Shown here in pieces: positions 45,237 through 55,682 of a DNA stretch of 64,000 bases. Location: positions 291,268 to 355,267 of the forward strand of contig JADJPF010000007.1 of the NCBI GenBank assembly GCA_016713405.1. The letters run 5' to 3'. Every line of letters starts with the position of its first letter. Positions within the stretch are counted from its first letter, which is position 1. The notes below the pieces were generated by a model. The model ran no database searches. It was given only the letters and a program-made list of their open reading frames with translations, and was not told the origin of the DNA. A program made the translations under genes and the position numbers. The DNA is from Blastocatellia bacterium. Lineage in GTDB: Bacteria > Acidobacteriota > Blastocatellia > Chloracidobacteriales > JADJPF01.

Positions 45237-45866
45237 CTATTGAACAATTTTTCTAATAATCTCATCAATACAATAAAACATTTCTGTTGGAGAATGTTTT
45301 ATAAGTGTGTCGATTCTAGTATATCCCCAGGATACAGCACCAAAAGCGATATTTTCAGCACTAGAAGCTTGTAAATCTTTGAGTTCATCGCCAATGTAAA
45401 TAGCTTGGCTAGAATCAATCTTAGTTTTTCGTAAAATATTCTTTAATTTAGAGCGTTTTCCAAACAAAGAACTACCGCATTGAGGTTCAACCATAAAAGC
45501 CATATTATTAGGGCTTAAGATTTTGCTCACATTGCTGTAAGAATTACTAGTTATAAGACTTAATATAACTCCTTTATTAGACAAAACCTGCAACATATTT
45601 TCTACACCAGAAAATAACGGAATTTGGTCAATATTTTCAGCCATTTTTTTCTTAAAGCTGTTTCCTACAAATGGCACTTTCCACAATGGTAAACCTAAAT
45701 GATTCATAAGTTGCATTGCATCATAACCTCGTAAAGTTTCTATCTCTTCCATGTTCACTTTTTTGAAATTATATTCATTTGCTAAATCATTTATGGTACT
45801 TAGAAAAAAAGGAAATGAATCTGCTAAAGTTCCATCAAAATCAAATATTACAAGTTTGTATTTCAT
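45237..45866 (-). CDS. HAD family hydrolase (phosphoglycolate phosphatase-like)
   Basis: 209 residues. Motif I is FDFDGTLADS (nucleophile and acid Asp), motif II LITSNS, motif III Lys near GKRSKLKNIL, and motif IV IYIGDELKDLQAS. The alpha-helical cap of about 60 residues after motif I makes it subclass I (Gph/PGP type). Cytoplasmic phosphatase of unknown substrate. It follows the ASCH gene direction but no attC-like site is visible between them, so cassette membership is unclear. Confidence 0.85.
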   Translation of the reverse strand: MKYKLVIFDFDGTLADSFPFFLSTINDLANEYNFKKVNMEEIETLRGYDAMQLMNHLGLPLWKVPFVGNSFKKKMAENIDQIPLFSGVENMLQVLSNKGVILSLITSNSYSNVSKILSPNNMAFMVEPQCGSSLFGKRSKLKNILRKTKIDSSQAIYIGDELKDLQASSAENIAFGAVSWGYTRIDTLIKHSPTEMFYCIDEIIRKIVQ

Positions 45867-45955
45867 TTCTTTACTAAACTCTTTATTAATTTCTGTTTTT
45901 GCTGTGCTACTTTATTGGCTAGAGAAAGCAGGTTTTATTCATAACTTTTTATTTT

Positions 45956-46300
45956 ATGCCCGATCCTTTATCAATTTGGATTGAAAAAAAACAGTTCTTG
46001 GAAACAGCGTTGGCTATTACTTCTGATGCCAGCCAAAAATTTTCACTACGTAAGCAAATTCAAGACTGCGACCAAGAGATTGCAAGACTTAAAAACCAAA
46101 CTTATTCTCAAGGCCAATTTAATCAATTTAATCACGCTAGCTCTCTACCCAATCAACCTAGTACATCAAGCTCAAATAGCTCAAATAGCCCAAATAGCTC
46201 AAATAGCCCAAATAGCTCAAATAGCTCAAATCTATCTGATAATTCTTTTAATGAAAAATCTCAACATCGCTCTACTGATACCAGCATTCCCATTAATTAA
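45956..46300 (+). CDS. Short protein with effector-associated-domain-like helix pair and NSS/NSP repeat
   Basis: 114 residues from ATG 45956. The first 50 (IWIEKKQFLETALAITSDAS, then QKFSLRKQIQDCDQEIARLK) match the helical pattern often placed in front of variable effectors in bacterial conflict systems (EAD-like). A low-complexity tail built from NSS/NSP triplets and a short acidic/polar end follow; no effector domain follows in frame. It faces right, opposite to the ATPase operon beside it. The homology is judged by eye, so moderate confidence. Confidence 0.5.
   Translation: MPDPLSIWIEKKQFLETALAITSDASQKFSLRKQIQDCDQEIARLKNQTYSQGQFNQFNHASSLPNQPSTSSSNSSNSPNSSNSPNSSNSSNLSDNSFNEKSQHRSTDTSIPIN
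46169..46231 (+). repeat. Seven 9-bp tandem repeats
   Basis: Seven units of AG(C)(T/C)CAAAT type lie at 46169-46231 with two variants (AGCTCAAAT, AGCCCAAAT). They encode the Asn-Ser-Ser / Asn-Ser-Pro tail of the protein at 45956. The unit length is a multiple of 3, so copy number can vary without frameshift. Confidence 0.9.
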
Positions 46301-46339
46301 GACAATAGAATCACTAATTTATTTTACCTATACAAAAAG

Positions 46340-47455
46340 CTACAAAATATCATAATTAAAAAATAAAATATCTTCATCCAATGAATTAAGATGAGATAAT
46401 TTATTACGCATTATCCTTAGTCTTTTAACTAACTTTTTTAGTTCCATAGGTACAGAAATTTCATTCACGATTTGGCTTTCAATATGCCCTATTTCTAAAT
46501 CCCAAATATTATTTATTGTCTCAAATCTTGTCGTAAAAGGCACTTTTAATACATTCTTAAGTTTAACTAATATCTCTTGTCGTTTTTGTTCTATAAATGG
46601 AAAATATACTCCTACCTGAGCACTCCATATTCTTCTTTCTATTTCTTTTTTTGGATCATGCAAACTCAAAATGGCTGAGTGAAATTCTTCCTTTCCTTCA
46701 AACTCATTTTTTATACCTGATAACCAAAGTAACCGCTCATTAACAAAATCACTATTATCCCAATCCCGTTCTCTAGCTATTTGCTTAAGTATATAATTAG
46801 GTTTAAGTATTTTATCTATACTTTCATTTGCCAATCTTTCACTAGTAAACGGATCCCAAAGCGAAAGATTAACAATAACAGAAATAATCATTTGTTTTTC
46901 TATAAGCGGGATAGCCTTTTCTCGAAAAAATTGTGAAGTAAAAACTAACATATCTGTTCTGTCTATATAATTACACCATCTGTGTAATGAAAGACAAATA
47001 TCTTCTGATGGAAGATTCAAAGTAAGTTCTCCTATCAAAGGAATGCAAAATAAAGTTCTATCGAGCAAACAATAATGCCTACATATATTTGCGTAATCAA
47101 CTATAAATTCTCTCCAAGACAGCCAATTATTTTGGTTTATGTTTGTAAGCCAAATTAATTTTCCTTTGAAAACAGGATCTTTTGCTAAAGTATTAGCATT
47201 TCTAATTTGGTCAATTCTATGATTTTGGATAAATCGTTTAAATAGTAAATTTACTGGATCTTTTTCTTCTTCGGTATCTATTGAGTGCCATTCCCACTCA
47301 TCATTCTCCATTTCTATTCTTACAGCTTTTGATAATTTTTCATAGGGTGAATATTTTGGTAGACACATGATAATATTCTTGCCATCTCTAATATCTTGAA
47401 CAAGTCTATCTATAAAGGATTTTGGCCCAGGTAATTGCCACCAAAAATTATACAT
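46340..47455 (-). CDS. Third gene of giant-ATPase operon: STAND-like protein without a clear P-loop
   Basis: 371 residues starting MYNFWWQLPGPKSFIDRLVQDIRDGKNIIMCLPKYSP. The spacing resembles the N-terminus of STAND/AAA NTPases (nucleotide loop after GKNIIM), but GxxxxGKT is replaced by LPKYSPYEKL, so it is probably a degenerate NTPase. A second strand-like segment reads LIWLTNINQNNWLSWREFI. The C-terminal third is helical, ending LKKLVKRLRIMRNKLSHLN. It starts 4 bp after the previous gene of the operon. No known defence family recognised. Confidence 0.7.
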   Translation of the reverse strand: MYNFWWQLPGPKSFIDRLVQDIRDGKNIIMCLPKYSPYEKLSKAVRIEMENDEWEWHSIDTEEEKDPVNLLFKRFIQNHRIDQIRNANTLAKDPVFKGKLIWLTNINQNNWLSWREFIVDYANICRHYCLLDRTLFCIPLIGELTLNLPSEDICLSLHRWCNYIDRTDMLVFTSQFFREKAIPLIEKQMIISVIVNLSLWDPFTSERLANESIDKILKPNYILKQIARERDWDNSDFVNERLLWLSGIKNEFEGKEEFHSAILSLHDPKKEIERRIWSAQVGVYFPFIEQKRQEILVKLKNVLKVPFTTRFETINNIWDLEIGHIESQIVNEISVPMELKKLVKRLRIMRNKLSHLNSLDEDILFFNYDIL

Positions 47456-47459
47456 ATAT

Positions 47460-48214
47460 TTACTCTGTGCCTAATTTAACAAGTTTATCAACTATTGGAT
47501 CAACCTTCCAAGTTTTGTTACTCGATGGAAATACTAAATTTAGTAAATCTGCCCATACTATGCTTCGATATACAATCTCAGGTGGTAAGTCTGTAAGTTC
47601 CATCAAATTTTCTATGGATGCTTCTCCTAATATTGCTAAATTATGCAAAACTTTTTTGGCTTCAACATACCTAAGCCCAAAAGAGACTTCTAAATTTTTT
47701 ACAGTTTCTTTTTCTTTCAATCCCATTTCTATTTTACTTAAATGATGATCAAGTAAGTGAATAGCATTTTTTGTTTTGTTATATAACTCATAAAGTAGTA
47801 TTGGCCAATTACCTGTAACTTTTGTAATTCTTTGTCTATTATTTTTATCCCCAAGATTTGGAAAACCAATATCTTCTAACCACTGCCACAAAGCTAAGTC
47901 GTGCCATGGTTTTAAGGTAAAGCATGTTACATGTTTTTCTCTAAATTTATCTAAATTCTCAGTGTTAGTGTTTGTCAATTGCCATGTTGTTTGTGAATCC
48001 GCAACAAATAAAATGCGAACAAAAGAAGTTTTTGAAGTTAATCTATTAAGTCTATTAATAGCTTCGTCTACCCAACTATCAGCCCAAGGGCAAGTATAAG
48101 GGACAAAAACAAGATTTGTACCATTTTTTTCTCGTTTTCCGAGATCCGATAATTGTTTTACAAATTGAGCTTTATCAGTTATTTGTCCAAATTTAAAAAA
48201 GAATTCTTTGCCAA
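47460..48214 (-). CDS. Second gene of giant-ATPase operon: NTPase-lid / winged-helix-like protein
   Basis: The open stretch is clear from about 48214 down to the TAA at 47460, but the start is uncertain because the 5' end is damaged; a TTG at 48214 after TAGGAG is the best guess. Segments are NGTNLVFVPYTCPWADSW, FVRILFVADSQTTWQL, CFTLKPWHDLALWQWLEDI and VTGNWPILLYELY, the order seen in sensor and lid regions of AAA/STAND ATPases. A winged-helix-like end follows (ASIENLMELTDLPPEIVYRSI). No Walker A is present. Roughly 250 residues. Between the giant ATPase and the WWQLPGP protein. Confidence 0.6.
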
Positions 48215-48223
48215 AAGCTCCTA

Positions 48224-51200
48224 TTAAAATTGCTCCAAATCTTCTATTCCTGCTGCTTCACTTCAAAAACTATTGATACTTCATTTTTCTACTTCGTAGC
48301 TCTGATTCTTGTTGAGCAGTTAAGGGGCTGCGTCTTGAAGAATCTTCTTTAAGAGAAGATCTAAAAGTTGCGGCTTCATAATCAGGAGATAGCTCCTTAT
48401 TTGAACTAGATTCCAACTCTGACTCTATTTCTTCTTTTATACCAATAAGTAAAGCTACATTAAGACTTCTAAGACTATAATGATTTACAGAAATATTTTT
48501 TAGTACACCCAAGCCTACCATTTCATCAAGTAAAACGCGAAAAGCATCTTCAGAAGTATCTTGAAACCCTTGATTCCAAAAAAGGTCAATGCTTGTTCTC
48601 TAATCCATGCAGTAGAAAATCCATCACTTACTCTATCATCATCTTCTAAACTGTAGAGGGCTATTGCTAAAGCAATCACTCGATAACGTGTATTCAGATC
48701 TAACGTAAGTTTGAAGCGTTCTCTGATAGCTCTTCTTAAATCTTGACTGCGATAAGCATCTTCAACATGTTTAGACGTAATTGTGTAAGGAGGACTTTTA
48801 TGATGCTCAATTGTAAAATTGTTTGAGCTAGTTACATGTTTAAGCAAATGATCGCAATAAAGTTGTATAAGACTAGGATAATAATTTGTTTGAGAAAGTA
48901 TTCTAAAAACTAAGTCACGAGGTTCAAAATAATATCCTAAACTAGCAAAAGGTTTTTCAATTAAGGCTCTAGCTTCTCTTACTTCGCGTGATTCACCATT
49001 GTCAAGTAATGGGCCTATACACATTGGATCGCCATAATGAGCCAATGGATGATTTTCTAATCTTGTAGTACGTTGAACATTGTGCAAACCAGCAAAAATT
49101 ACTTTGAACCTTCGATTAGTTCTATCCATCAAACCTTTTAATAATGCAGCCCTAGTAAATTCGCCTATTTCTTCTCCTTCTGCATGCTTTTTCCCATCTA
49201 TAACCAAAAAGCGATCAGCCTCATCTAGCAATAAAAGTATGTGACGTTTATCATCTTGTTCCAACCATTTTTGTACGTACTCAAGTAATTTATTTTCTCT
49301 AGTTTGTGGAGGCACATTATTCGGAATAATATCTAAAACTTTAAATTCATCAGCTATAAGTGTCCAAATCTCGTCAACAGGACGATTATAGCCTATCCCT
49401 GAAGTTTTTAAATCTAACCATATTGCTATTCTACCATTAGTTGGGGAATGGAAAGTTCTCTGTACGTCTCTTAATAACGCTGTTTTACCTAATTGTCTTC
49501 CGCCATATATAAAACATGATCCCATAGGAGATATAATGGATTCTCGTTCTATACGTCTTCCATAAAATATTTCTGGTGGGACAAGGCTAGCTGTTGTAGT
49601 ATAAGGTTTTAAAAAGGTAAATGGTAAACTGCATTCAAACATTCGTGGTAATCTTGAACCTCGCTCACCGCAAAGATATAACATTAAAACATCATCAATA
49701 ACAACAAAAGTACGTCGACGCTCTCGACACATTCTAGCAAGATCTTTCCGCCTTTTTTCTGTCATTCTACCAAAATGAAAAACAATAACTGGACTACCTT
49801 GAAAGTTATCCCCAATTTCATTTAGCAAATCTTCTTCTGTGGGCCTTTCCCAAACACACAAAACACGATAGCTACCTTTAGCATTTGATCCATAATAAGA
49901 GACTGGACATCTTTCTCTTTCCTGTATTATTTCTGTAGTTATATTTATCCAAAGACATGGTTTATTTTTTTGAGAACCAAAAGTTATTTTTATAACATTA
50001 AACCCTAAGCTACTAAGTATAATAGTTAAACTGTGTTCATCTATTTTTTTTGCTTTTTTGGCTGTAAACCAAGATTTTAGCATATCTGCTGCTTGCTCTG
50101 CCTGCGGGCCAGCAACAGGTCTCATTTGAATAGGGCCAATGGTTTTACGTGAATTAACAATATCTATTATATATTGGGGTGTTGGCCTAGTTTCATAATC
50201 AGGTTCAAGGAAATCTTCTATTTCTCTGTATTTCTGAGGAAAGAAATCTTTGAATGAATTTATTTCTTTTCTAAATTCATGTATGAAATTTTTTTGTAAT
50301 ATTGTATCTATGTATTCATTGGCTGTTAAGATATCACCTTTTTCTAAAACACTACAAATTCTATTATATGCAAAATGCCCTTTCTCTATGCCTGCTTTTT
50401 CAAGGCGTTGTTTTACGTTAGTAATTTTATTAGTACGTTCCTCTTCTATAGATTGTTTTATACTTGTTAACTGATTATGTTTTTCTTTAAATTCTAAAAT
50501 TTCATCAATTGTGTTTTCTATTTGTTGAATCTTGGTGATAAGAGAATCTCTATCTGCTTCTTTAAGCAGACTTAAAACTATTGCTGACTCTATGGATTCT
50601 CTGGTGTTTTGTAAATCCCTTTTCAGAGCATCTTTACATTCTCGAATATTTTTTCTCTTCCCTTACGCATATCTTCTATGTCAAGAAAAGAATCTGTAGT
50701 TGAGTTTCTATTAGCTTCAACATACTCTATTATCTGTAAAGTGACACTGTGATCACGAAGTTCTGCTCTCTCCTCAAAAGCTTGGTGCCAACTTATATCT
50801 TCATTAGATATAAAATTTAGTATTTGTTCCATGACAATTTTAGGATCATAATTTCTTGGTTCCAAATTATCGCTCAGTGGTAGAAAGGACATTTTTAAGA
50901 AATCTGCATTAAGTAAGTGTTTTTGTAGTGGTTCTTTATCTTTTATTTCAACAACTGGAGAAAAAATTGCTTTTATATCTTTAATAGCCTGTAAACATAT
51001 TTTCTCCGAACAGATATTTCTGAAAAACTAGAATTTTTTTTAACAAATGTTTCTAATTCATTTACAACAAAATCATAATTCTTTTTAATATTTTTATGTA
51101 CTTCATTAGTTTTACGAGTTATCCAGTCACTATTTTCGTTAGGACGAGACTTACAAATAGAAATCCACCTACCACAAAGTTCCACAACTTCATTTGTATG

Positions 51201-53550
51201 TTTTAGCAAAGAACTTAGAATTTTTTACCTCTATTCCTTGTTTACTTGGATAAGAAAGATTATTTTTTCAAGACGTTGTACTTCTTTTAAAACAGCTTTT
51301 TCATCTGACAAAAAGTTAACTTTTTCACAAACTTTTTTTAGTTCTTCAATCTTGTCGTTACGTATGGTTGTAATTAAGTTCTCAATAAGTTGACCTTTTT
51401 TAATCCAATGTTGCCAAATATGCGTAATAGGAACAAAACTCATCTTAAATTTAGGAGCTTTTTCCCACCAAGAATCAATATCTGCCCAAAGTTCTTGAAG
51501 TTTTTTCTCCCAAGATTCTTTTCCTTTTAGAAGAGAAAGATCTATTGGCTGTGAATTGTCACCATATTCTGCAATTATTTCACAATAATCTTTAAACATG
51601 CCTAAACCATCTTTTGCATAGTACAACAGGTGTAAAATTCTGGAAGCATTTGTACTAGGAGCTAATAAAGCAGGTCTTAAAGAAGCAGAAGCTAAGAGAA
51701 AACTTAAAACTTGATTCCATTCACCATCATACAGAAAAAATTTCTGGCACAAAATTAGAAAAATCTTTTTTCAGTATATTTGAAAGTTGCCGCACATCAT
51801 GGAGTATATTTTTACTCAAAATTATTGCTCTTATTAACCAAGAAGTAACAACTCTTTTGTTACTTGGAAACATCAACTCACAACATCGATTCAAATGAAA
51901 AGCAAGGCTCAACTTATTTTCTGCTAATAAGTTCCAAATCAATTCTTCCAATCTAGAAGTTACGTTTTCTCTAGCATCATTGAGAATTAATTTTGCCACA
52001 TCTTTTAGAGGTCGAAATAGAAAAGAAGTATTCAAAAATTTTCTTCTAATTTTCCAATAATTTCTTTACCATTAAGATTTAATAATTTTTTTATTCTTCT
52101 CTTTTGCCTCAATTACTTGTATATCATCTTGCAAAATAAACTGTGATTTATCTATATTTTCTTTACCATAGTATGTATTCACTGTATCTATAGGATTAGC
52201 CAAAGTAGAAGATATATTTTGATTAACATTATCTTCTTGTTTTTCTTCTATTTCTATAGTGGATAATTGTAATTTTTCTATATCATTGCTCTCATTCTTT
52301 GTAAATATACTTACATTTTTTTCTAATATATTATTTTCAGTTTTAACAAATTCATTAATTGTTATTATGTCTATGTCTTGTATATTATCTTCTTTAACAT
52401 GACTATCACAATAATTCAATGAAATAAACATATCAGAATTATCTATATTCTTTTTTTTTTCACTAACATCTTTAGTTTTGTTTTGTTCTGAAAAGTGTTC
52501 TTTTGCTTCAAAATTTTTATTTTGTGGAGGAACTATCAATACTAAAGAACATATATAGGAGTAAATATTATTAATACTTGATACTATTTCAACCAATGAC
52601 TCATTCCACTTTTGATGTTCATCTATGTTGTTTGGCAATGTTTGTAGTAAGTTGCTTAGTTTTTCTAATAATTCTTTAAATGACAAAAATTGTTTTGTTA
52701 AAAATTCTAGATTTTCTGTGGAAAGATTATGTATTGCCAAATCTTGAATATTTATTTTGCAAAAAGAAAGTTCCTTTGACAGATTTTCTGCTATTTGGTT
52801 AACTAAATCCTTTAGCGCCCTCTTGTTCTTATTATGTTGACTTTCATACTCCTTATATTTTTTCTCTTTAAGTTCTTTAATATTTTCAATGAAATCTAAT
52901 AACTCTAACCATTCAGACGCTTCATATGGTAATGAGCTTAACTTATCAAACATTTCCCCTAATAAACCAGAAAATTTCGGTACCGTTTCACAAACTTTTT
53001 TTCTGTCATCCATTAGTTGTTTTTCCTTTTTGTTTTTTTCTATTACTTCTCCTGGAATTGGTAAACATCCAACCAAACAACACAACATCAATCCCACATC
53101 ATTTTCATCAAAATCTGGATGTTTTACTAAAAACTCTTTGACATAAGTCATTACTTTTTCTAATTCCCAAAATAAAATAAACTTGCCACCAAGATCAGAA
53201 AATTTTACAGATTTTATTTGTTTATCTACCAAAAAACCTTCAACTAACTTTTCTAAAACATTGTGAGATTCCATCCAAATACATAAAATTGATTCTACTA
53301 GAGGATTACATGCACAAAATGCTATTTCTAATGGTTTGTAGAGCTTTATTTTAGGTGCATTCATATCAATACGCCTAAATCCATCTATTTTAATTGGTAG
53401 ATTTTGTAATACTTTATTTAACTTTTTTTTAGCAATTACTGATGAATTTCTATAATAATCAATTACTCTTTTTATTAACCTCTTTCTGTAACTATTTTCT
53501 AGTACAGAATTTATCATTAAAAATGGCAAATGTTCTTCTAAATCTATCAT
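48224..53550 (-). CDS. Giant P-loop ATPase (about 1770 residues) of an unrecognised three-gene system, several frameshifts
   Basis: The start is ATG 53550 after GGAAG. Frames join at about 52080, 51745, 51235, 51215, 50990, 50650, 48585 and 48290/48250, all next to A/T runs; 50126-50640 is also open although it lacks an in-frame start. Order: helical N-terminus (IDLEEHLPFLMINSVLENSY), coiled coil, acidic Asn/Ile-rich linker, long helical array, coiled coil, a domain starting MRPVAGPQAEQAADMLKSWF, then the ATPase. The ATPase opens PPEIFYGRRIERESI with Walker A GGRQLGKTALL (about 49473-49505) and Walker B HILLLLDEADRF (about 49208-49240), and ends near QQEIEDLEQF. Cytoplasmic. STAND-like; target unknown. 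First gene of the operon. Confidence 0.75.
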
Positions 53551-53693
53551 AACAACTTCCTATAATGTTCTATAAATATAGTATTTATCTTAGTATTTTT
53601 TGCATATATTTTAAGTAACTTATTATAGTATTTCAAAAATATAGCTTAAGTAAAGATTTTAAGATATAAACAAGTTTTAACTAACTAAGCTTT

Positions 53694-53725
53694 AAGAGTA
53701 TTTGAAAAATTAATCAAATACTCTT
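53694..53725. terminator. Perfect 12-bp hairpin in the gap 53551-53913
   Basis: AAGAGTATTTGA (53694-53705) pairs with TCAAATACTCTT (53714-53725) with an 8-nt loop. It lies between the DUF262 gene end (53914) and the giant ATPase start (53550), so it could end the former transcript. No U-tract on the minus strand. The rest of the 363-bp gap is AT-rich and should hold the promoter of the ATPase operon. Confidence 0.6.
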
Positions 53726-53913
53726 GGGTTGTAATATTTTGCTATGTCCAACTTTTATTTAGCTATTTTATTCACTCAATAATTTGAAATTTAATTTTGA
53801 GTAATTGTGTGTTAGTTAGAACACAAAGCTTAAAATAATTTTTACTTTAAATATTAAAGTTTTGACAAAATAGATAATAATTTTGTTCAAGCAAATAAGA
53901 ATTTTTTGCCAAG

Positions 53914-55590
53914 TTAATATTTTGATAATAAATAGCTAAATTTTTGTTGAATTAACACTTTTCTGGCCTTTATAAAATCTTGGTAGTTATCAACTTCCCA
54001 TAAAACAGGATCCTTTGGAATTAAGTGTAGTTCCAAATAGTCTCGTGATTTACCATTAAACCAATCTTTAGGAAGTGTATCTGCTTTACCTGCTGCACCA
54101 TTTTCTGCTTGAGAAAGTAACATACAATTTGCTATCTGGTTTCTTTCATAATCACGGAATTTCATCAAATCTCTTCTTCCTGTAATTAGATTAATATCTT
54201 TTATTTTCTTTAAAACACTTTGAGGAAAAATGTGGTCTATCTGAGGCATATTACCTACATATGCTGGTGTATAATTAAAGTCTTTATACCAAAGATTAAA
54301 TAATAAATGTATGGTATCTGAACCATAAGTTATCTCAAAAAGCCGCTCCTTTGAAATTTCAAGACTTCGCCCACGCATGCGAATTACGTGTAAAATTTCA
54401 CTTAATAAAAAATTTTTATTTATACGAATATTTGTAATGCAATCATCTATCATTTGATCAGATGTCCCACTAAAGGCACCAGAAAATAAAGAGCGTATCA
54501 AATATTCATCTAGCCCTTTAGATTCTTTCCATGCTTGTTCAAAATGAAATCTCAAATAAATTATTGGTATTAGTGATAAATATGACGGCAAAGCTTTGTC
54601 ACAACGAATAAACGTTTTTCCTTGAACAAAATCTAAAACATCTTTAATTGCATTAGATATATCTCCCCATCTTTCCTCTATTTTTTCCCTTACACCTTGT
54701 TTTCTAAATTTACCAACTTCGTAACGGGCTCACTGATCAAGTAATGTAAGACATGTTTTCAAAACAAAGTCACGCGTAAAAAGCAAAACCATAGTTGTTT
54801 AAAGTTGTTAACAACTCTTCTATTTCCTCTCCAGATTCGTCCCAACTAGTTGCCAACAAAGAAAAAAAAGCAAATCTGATTTACCAAGTTTTGTTCCACC
54901 AGAGTTTGCCCTAATAAAAATTTCTACTACATCATCTTCAGAGTAAAGAGCAATATTCTCTGTACTATCTAATTCTTGATAAGAAATTCCTTCATCTGAG
55001 TGAAAAGTTTTAAAGATAATCCCTATGTTTTTGCTTATTTTTTTTAACTCATCAGAAGAAAGCGTTTTGGTTGATCGAGAAATTACGTCTTGTGCTAAAG
55101 TGACAGGATCTAAATCCGAAAATACTAAATCTTTGAATTTTATCCAAGGATACTTAGCTTCATCTAATGAAAGAAACTCAAATTTGTATTTAACATCATC
55201 AGGAGCAGCAACTTCTCCACTAAGCATATTAATGTACAATTCCTTTTTTTCAAAACTTCCACGCAATCCTATAAAGAGGCTTTGTAAACGCTGTTGACCA
55301 TCTAAAACAAGACATTTTTTTTTATCACTTTCGGGTACGAAGAAATCTGACAATCTTATATCTGATTTATAATTTTCAATAAATTTTCTACATTTCACAC
55401 GGCTTTTTGTTTTCCATACTAATAAAGTACTTATAGGATATTCTCTTAAGATAGAGTCAAACAACCTGCATATTTGCTCTTTTGTCCAAACAAAAGAACG
55501 TTGTATATTTGGAAGCCAAAACCCTCCTTCTTCTTCTGGATTATTTAGAAATTGTACTATTTTACGTAAAGACTGTTTTGGCATTCTCAT
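53914..55590 (-). CDS. DUF262 / DUF1524 (GmrSD-type HNH) protein, damaged
   Basis: The N-terminal frame (55590-54820) is DUF262: LPNIQRSFVWTKEQICRLFDSILREYP, then VLDGQQRLQSLFIGLRG with the (D/N)GQQR motif, and FIRANSGGTKL. The C-terminal frame (54591-53914) is DUF1524: QIDHIFPQSVL (DHIxP HNH-type His) and NQIANCMLLSQAENGAAGKA. The linking 54600-54830 reads on as FAFTRDFVLKTCLTLLDQ-stop-ARYEVGKFRKQ, with slips near 54790-54860 and an in-frame TGA near 54732. The intact protein would have about 558 residues. Relatives include GmrSD and BrxU-like nucleases that restrict modified phage DNA, so a defence role is likely. Confidence 0.8.
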
Positions 55591-55682
55591 CGTTTAGAAA
55601 TCCTACTAGTTTATTAAATAAGCTACTATAGTTATACTAAATAAATAATAATATAGTAAAGTATTATTTTAGGTGGTGTCCC

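Noticed and set aside
44066..46000. Integron integrase next to the attC-like sites
   Set aside because: No tyrosine recombinase motif (R...HxxR...Y) was found; ORFs there are an ASCH protein, a HAD phosphatase and small proteins.
46169..46231. Short CRISPR or iteron array
   Set aside because: Nine-bp units with no spacers, in frame inside an ORF; no replication gene adjacent.
54725..54740. TGA in the DUF262 gene as selenocysteine
   Set aside because: No SECIS-like hairpin seen, no Cys-containing motif at the site in the family, and frame slips nearby point to damage.
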